NCBI GenBank assembly: GCA_038120515.1
Contig: JAYOLW010000005.1
Coordinates: 1 to 64,000, forward strand
DNA: 64,000 nt
Direction: 5' to 3'
DNA from: JADHOX01 sp038120515
GTDB taxonomy: Bacteria; Pseudomonadota; Alphaproteobacteria; Rickettsiales; JABIRX01
Shown: piece after piece, positions 62,108 to 64,000 of the stretch
How positions within the stretch are numbered: position 1 is the first letter of the stretch
Layout: each line of letters begins with the position of its first letter
Program-made: the position numbers and the translations under genes
Notes under the pieces: model-generated
The model's input: the letters and a program-made list of their open reading frames with translations, nothing else
Told to the model about the DNA's origin: nothing
The model's database searches: none

Positions 62108-64000
62108 ATGACTGAAACTAGAAAATTTGGTGCCGAAATTGGCAAAGTCTTAAATTTAATGATCAATTCTCTTTATACTAACAAGGATATTTTCTTAAGA
62201 GAATTGTTATCAAATGCATCTGATGCATGTGATAAACTAAGATATGGTATTATCTCTGATGACAAATTAAAATCACTTGGCGAGAATTACGAACTGTCAA
62301 TTAACATTGATTTAAGTAAAGAAAAAAACCAAATTACGATTACAGATTTTGGAATTGGAATGAGCAAAGATGAGCTTATTAACAATCTTGGAACTATAGC
62401 CAAATCTGGTACTGAAGAGTTTCTAAAAAACTTCTCTGAAAACAACAAAAAAGATATTGAGCTTATTGGTCAATTTGGCGTGGGCTTTTATTCTGCTTTT
62501 GTAATTGCTGATAAAATTGAAGTTATTTCAAATAAAGCTGGAGAAGAAGGTTATAACAAATGGGAATCTGATGGCCAAGGTGAATTTACAATTAGTACAG
62601 TTGATGCCAAAGATGGTGTTCGAGGTACCAAAATTATTCTAAGCTTAAAACCTGAAGAAAATAAATATTTAGACAGATTTGCTATTAAAAACATTGTTAA
62701 AACTTATTCAGATCATATCCCTTTCCCAATTACGTTAACAAGTGATGAAGTTGACCCTATAGCTAAAGAAGGTGAAACACCGAAACCTAAAGATGCTGAA
62801 ATTATTAACTCTTCAAAAGCTCTTTGGACTAAAAACAAATCCGATGTTTCAAAAGAAGAGTATAATGCATTTTACAAATCACTAGCCCATGCAATTGATG
62901 AACCACAATTAGTTATTCATAATAAAAACGAAGGTGTGATTCAATATACAAATTTACTGTTTGTACCTTCAAAAAGACCATTTGATTTATTTCACCCTGA
63001 TCGCAAAACTAGAGTTAAGCTTTATGTTAAAAAGATCTTTATTACTGAAGATAATGTAAACCTAATTCCTGCATATTTAAGATTTGTTCAAGGTGTTGTG
63101 GATTCAGAAGATCTGAATTTGAACATTTCAAGAGAAACTCTTCAAAATAATGTCATCGTTGATAAAATTAGAAATGCATTAGTGAAGAAAATTCTTACTG
63201 AACTTTCAAAGCAAAAAGATAAGAAATTCGACGATTATGTAAATTTCTGGGAGAATTTTGGCGCTGTAATCAAAGAAGGATTATGCGAATTTTCTGGTGA
63301 CAAAGATAAAATCTTTGATTTATGTTTATTCAAAACTTCAAAATCTAACGGCAAATATATCTCTTTAAAACAATATATTGAGAATATGCCAGAAGGCCAA
63401 AAAGATATTTATTACCTAATTGGCTCTGATCTTGATTCACTTCAAAACAACCCGCAATTAGAAGCATTTGCTGATAAGAATGTGGAAGTGTTATTTTTAA
63501 TGGATCCAGTGGATGATTTCTGGGCAACGACTTTCCCTCATTATAATGAAAAAGGTTTTAAATCACTTTCAAGAATTACAGATGATTTAGATAATATCGG
63601 TCAAAAAGATGAAAAAGCTGAAAAAGAAACTAAAGCTAAAAATGAAAAATTAGATGAGGAGTTAAAAGACCTTAAAAAATTTGCTAAAGAAACTTTAGCT
63701 GAATATATTGCTGATATCAGACTTTCAAGCAAATTAACATCTTCACCAGTATGTCTTGCTATTGCAGAAGGAGCGATGGATATCAGAATTGAAAGAATGA
63801 TGATCGAACAAGGTCAATTAAAAGAACCTTCAAAGAAATTATTAGAGTTAAATCCAAACCACAAGATTATTACCAACCTTAATAATTTGATTAAAGATGA
63901 GAAAAATAAAGCTGCTGCAGCTGATATTTTATTCACTCTATATGATCAAGCATGTATTATTGAAGGTGAAAATATTAAGAACCCTTCAAATCTTGCCAAA
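62108..64000 (+). CDS. htpG: Chaperone protein HtpG (C-terminus beyond window)
   Basis: An Hsp90-family chaperone whose 631 codons in this window stay open to the edge, so the true stop lies beyond. The ATPase domain has FLRELLSNASDACDKLR, DFGIGMSKDELI, LGTIAKSGTEEFL and GQFGVGFYSAF. The middle domain follows, then a charged stretch (about 500-525, rich in Lys/Glu) and the start of the dimerisation domain. The ATG follows the rsmE gene by 106 bp. Confidence 0.96.
   Translation, partial: MTETRKFGAEIGKVLNLMINSLYTNKDIFLRELLSNASDACDKLRYGIISDDKLKSLGENYELSINIDLSKEKNQITITDFGIGMSKDELINNLGTIAKSGTEEFLKNFSENNKKDIELIGQFGVGFYSAFVIADKIEVISNKAGEEGYNKWESDGQGEFTISTVDAKDGVRGTKIILSLKPEENKYLDRFAIKNIVKTYSDHIPFPITLTSDEVDPIAKEGETPKPKDAEIINSSKALWTKNKSDVSKEEYNAFYKSLAHAIDEPQLVIHNKNEGVIQYTNLLFVPSKRPFDLFHPDRKTRVKLYVKKIFITEDNVNLIPAYLRFVQGVVDSEDLNLNISRETLQNNVIVDKIRNALVKKILTELSKQKDKKFDDYVNFWENFGAVIKEGLCEFSGDKDKIFDLCLFKTSKSNGKYISLKQYIENMPEGQKDIYYLIGSDLDSLQNNPQLEAFADKNVEVLFLMDPVDDFWATTFPHYNEKGFKSLSRITDDLDNIGQKDEKAEKETKAKNEKLDEELKDLKKFAKETLAEYIADIRLSSKLTSSPVCLAIAEGAMDIRIERMMIEQGQLKEPSKKLLELNPNHKIITNLNNLIKDEKNKAAAADILFTLYDQACIIEGENIKNPSNLAK

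Noticed and set aside
1..64000. CRISPR array or insertion sequence
   Set aside because: No set of regularly spaced repeats is visible, and no transposase or integrase was seen in any frame that I could read.

Overview
The window reads as chromosome from an AT-rich, gene-dense alphaproteobacterium. Evidence for that placement is the short alphaproteobacterial-type Pgi, a bifunctional PutA without a DNA-binding domain, a 3-TM holin of the gene-transfer-agent type, a second and degenerate peptide deformylase, outer-membrane beta-barrels resembling rickettsial surface antigens, and an ankyrin-repeat protein. A Rickettsiales- or Holosporales-like, host-associated lineage is the best guess, but LPS sugar pathways, MetK/AhcY and sulfation genes make it far less reduced than Rickettsia. 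Standard stop codons are used. Many genes overlap by 1-17 bases and most lack strong Shine-Dalgarno sites. A 10-N assembly gap lies at 53332-53341.

Layout. 1-19831: tRNA-Ser(GCU), tilS, a LysR regulator overlapping a cupin-like gene, then a 2.3-kb module (HExxH protein plus outer-membrane protein) flanked by 59-bp direct repeats made from the 3' end of hflX. Next come hflX, putA, a holin/membrane protein/degenerate deformylase operon, a methyltransferase-like gene, a CysQ-CysC fusion, gmhB, an MsbA-like exporter and two glycosyltransferases. 19963-26258: dTDP-rhamnose operon (rmlA, rmlC, GT10-like gene, rmlB, rhamnosyltransferase-like gene, rmlD, GT4). 26480-35403: a tightly packed operon with a PLP/PMP-fold sugar 3-dehydratase, two atypical sugar SDRs, a classical SDR, a 2-oxoglutarate oxygenase, a sulfotransferase and a 992-residue multi-domain glycosyltransferase. 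35563-44048: a glycosyltransferase paralogue, a fused thiamine-diphosphate E1 alpha-beta enzyme, fcl and a GT2, then a GDP-heptose operon (dmhA-like, hddA, gmhA, hddC). 44122-64000: folC, a degenerate AsnB-like protein, two small secreted proteins, an ankyrin protein, ddl, an ABC-F ATPase, the oxyR/ahpC/ahpD oxidative-stress locus, nitroreductase, exonuclease, ahcY, metK, pgi, a surface protein, rsmE and most of htpG.

How it fits together. About 29 kb (roughly 15.5-44 kb, with gaps) looks like one surface-glycan locus. GmhA, HddA, GmhB and HddC would make GDP-D-glycero-D-manno-heptose, and the DmhA-like dehydratase plus Fcl-like enzyme would make a 6-deoxy-heptose. A ColD/RfbH-like dehydratase with His in place of the catalytic Lys could remove the 3-hydroxyl. 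The fused E1-type enzyme could add a two-carbon branch. A 2OG oxygenase and a PAPS-type sulfotransferase could decorate the product, with the CysQ-CysC fusion supplying PAPS and clearing PAP. This combination is the most likely undescribed system here. The enzyme families are visible in the sequence, but the pathway order and product are inference.
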